64,000 bases of DNA from Blastocatellia bacterium (GTDB lineage Bacteria; Acidobacteriota; Blastocatellia; HR10), in NCBI GenBank assembly GCA_025055075.1, contig JANWYV010000014.1:23545-87544 (forward strand), read 5' to 3'. Shown one piece after another: positions 63,390-64,000 of this stretch (within the stretch, counting starts at the first letter, position 1; each line of letters opens with the position of its first letter). The position numbers and the translations under genes were made by a program. The notes below the pieces were generated by a model, which was given only the letters and a program-made list of their open reading frames with translations, was not told the origin of the DNA and did no database searches.

Positions 63390-63855
63390 CGGTGATCCCC
63401 CCTTCATGTGGGCGATCACTTTATCCCATGTCCCCGTCCGTGTCAAGAAGATCCTCCCTCATCAAGGCCCCTCATAACGTCATGCGTGAACGGCATCAGA
63501 AGCGAGCGCGGAGACTCCCTGTCGCTGACTCGTGTCTGGCGCGCGGGATTCCGGGAGAAGCAGTGAAGTCGACAAGGCGAATGGGAGAGCTGCGATGTCC
63601 TCTTCCCACGGTCGCCCAAGGGGGCGACTTGAATATAGCCTGGCGAAGCGAGCTTCGGGGAATCTCAAGGGTCCCCCAAGCAGACAGCTCTCGTGCGAGC
63701 TACGGCGATTAGAGCTTTCTCCCAATCGGCGACGATGGTTGCCTGCGCCATGACGCCTCTTCGTTAGGGCCGGAAATCACTCCCCTGCGGCTTGTCAGAA
63801 AGGGGGAGGATCCATAGAATATCCGTGCTCGTCACTGCTCGAAAGGAAAGGATTC
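63390..63855. other. intergenic stretch without a supported gene
   Basis: Divergent region between the GT-C-like gene and the partial gene at the window end. Short frames on both strands lack ribosome sites and recognisable products. No transposon ends or repeats were noticed. Confidence 0.4.
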
Positions 63856-64000
63856 ATGCCGAGTCCGCCCATTGCCGAAGAGCTTTCACCTGCTGGGATG
63901 GGTAGGACGAACGAACGTTCGAGGGATATTTTCTTCCTCCTCATTTTGCTGGCCGGATTCACTATTGGCGCCTTCGTGCTGGGCTATATGGAGCGCGAGC
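63856..64000 (+). CDS. membrane protein, N-terminal part only
   Basis: The first 48 codons of a gene cut by the window edge. A polar start of about 24 residues is followed by a strong membrane helix (DIFFLLILLAGFTIGAFVLGYM). GAAAGGAAAGGA precedes the ATG. Too little is visible to name it; the helix could anchor a larger enzyme or begin a polytopic protein. Confidence 0.6.
   Translation, partial: MPSPPIAEELSPAGMGRTNERSRDIFFLLILLAGFTIGAFVLGYMERE

Noticed and set aside
1..64000. tRNA, rRNA, CRISPR array, prophage or insertion sequence
   Set aside because: No cloverleaf-like segment, repeat-spacer pattern, transposase or integrase motif was recognised in any intergenic region.

Overview
The window reads as chromosomal DNA of a GC-rich Gram-negative bacterium, most likely an Acidobacteriota member (Blastocatellia-like). 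This is inferred from two TonB-dependent receptors with an N-terminal carboxypeptidase-regulatory domain, many secreted S9, M16 and class C hydrolases, a Ccm cluster with unusual cysteine motifs, and GC-biased third codon positions. No rRNA, tRNA, CRISPR array, insertion sequence or phage gene was recognised.

Layout. 0.1-1.7 kb: nuoI, then mreB on the opposite strand. 1.9-7.6 kb: a vitamin B12 uptake unit (promoter, cobalamin riboswitch, BtuF-, BtuC- and BtuD-like proteins, TonB receptor). 7.6-8.2 kb: gmhA-like isomerase. 8.2-12.1 kb: polyamine ABC transporter in which the PotC permease and the PotD binding protein are one polypeptide. 12.1-14.7 kb: RluD-type pseudouridine synthase and inositol-phosphate synthase. 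14.7-17.4 kb: an unrecognised locus of secreted proteins, one apparently frameshifted. 18.0-19.3 kb: class C serine hydrolase. 19.5-26.5 kb: cytochrome c maturation cluster (ccmF, ccmH, a CcmI-like gene, an extra membrane protein, ccmE, ccmA, ccmB, ccmC and a ccmD-like gene) with variant cysteine motifs. 26.6-32.7 kb, minus strand: histidine kinase, response regulator, GH57 hydrolase, galT and an amidohydrolase as one unit. 32.8-36.1 kb: large TonB receptor. 36.1-38.7 kb: folK, RlmI-like methyltransferase and a glycine-zipper secreted protein. 38.7-41.0 kb: mdh and icd. 41.2-46.4 kb: TPR protein, rnc, lepB, an outer-membrane protein, a phosphohexomutase and ftsB. 46.5-52.1 kb: glutamate dehydrogenase, HlyD-type adaptor with ABC ATPase, and an MltD-like LysM transglycosylase. 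52.1-54.9 kb: hybrid kinase and a PLP ammonia-lyase. 55.1-61.8 kb: paired M16 peptidases, hemerythrin-like protein, S9 peptidase and a Yip1 protein. 61.8-64.0 kb: a GT-C-like membrane protein and the start of a further membrane protein cut by the window edge.

Functionally the window mixes respiration and cytochrome biogenesis, central carbon metabolism, nutrient import, cell-envelope maintenance and carbohydrate turnover. The parts that depart most from textbook forms are the variant Ccm cluster with an extra CcmI-tailed membrane protein, the PotC-PotD fusion, the secreted cysteine-rich/helical locus at 15-17 kb, and the operon joining a two-component pair to GH57/GalT enzymes.
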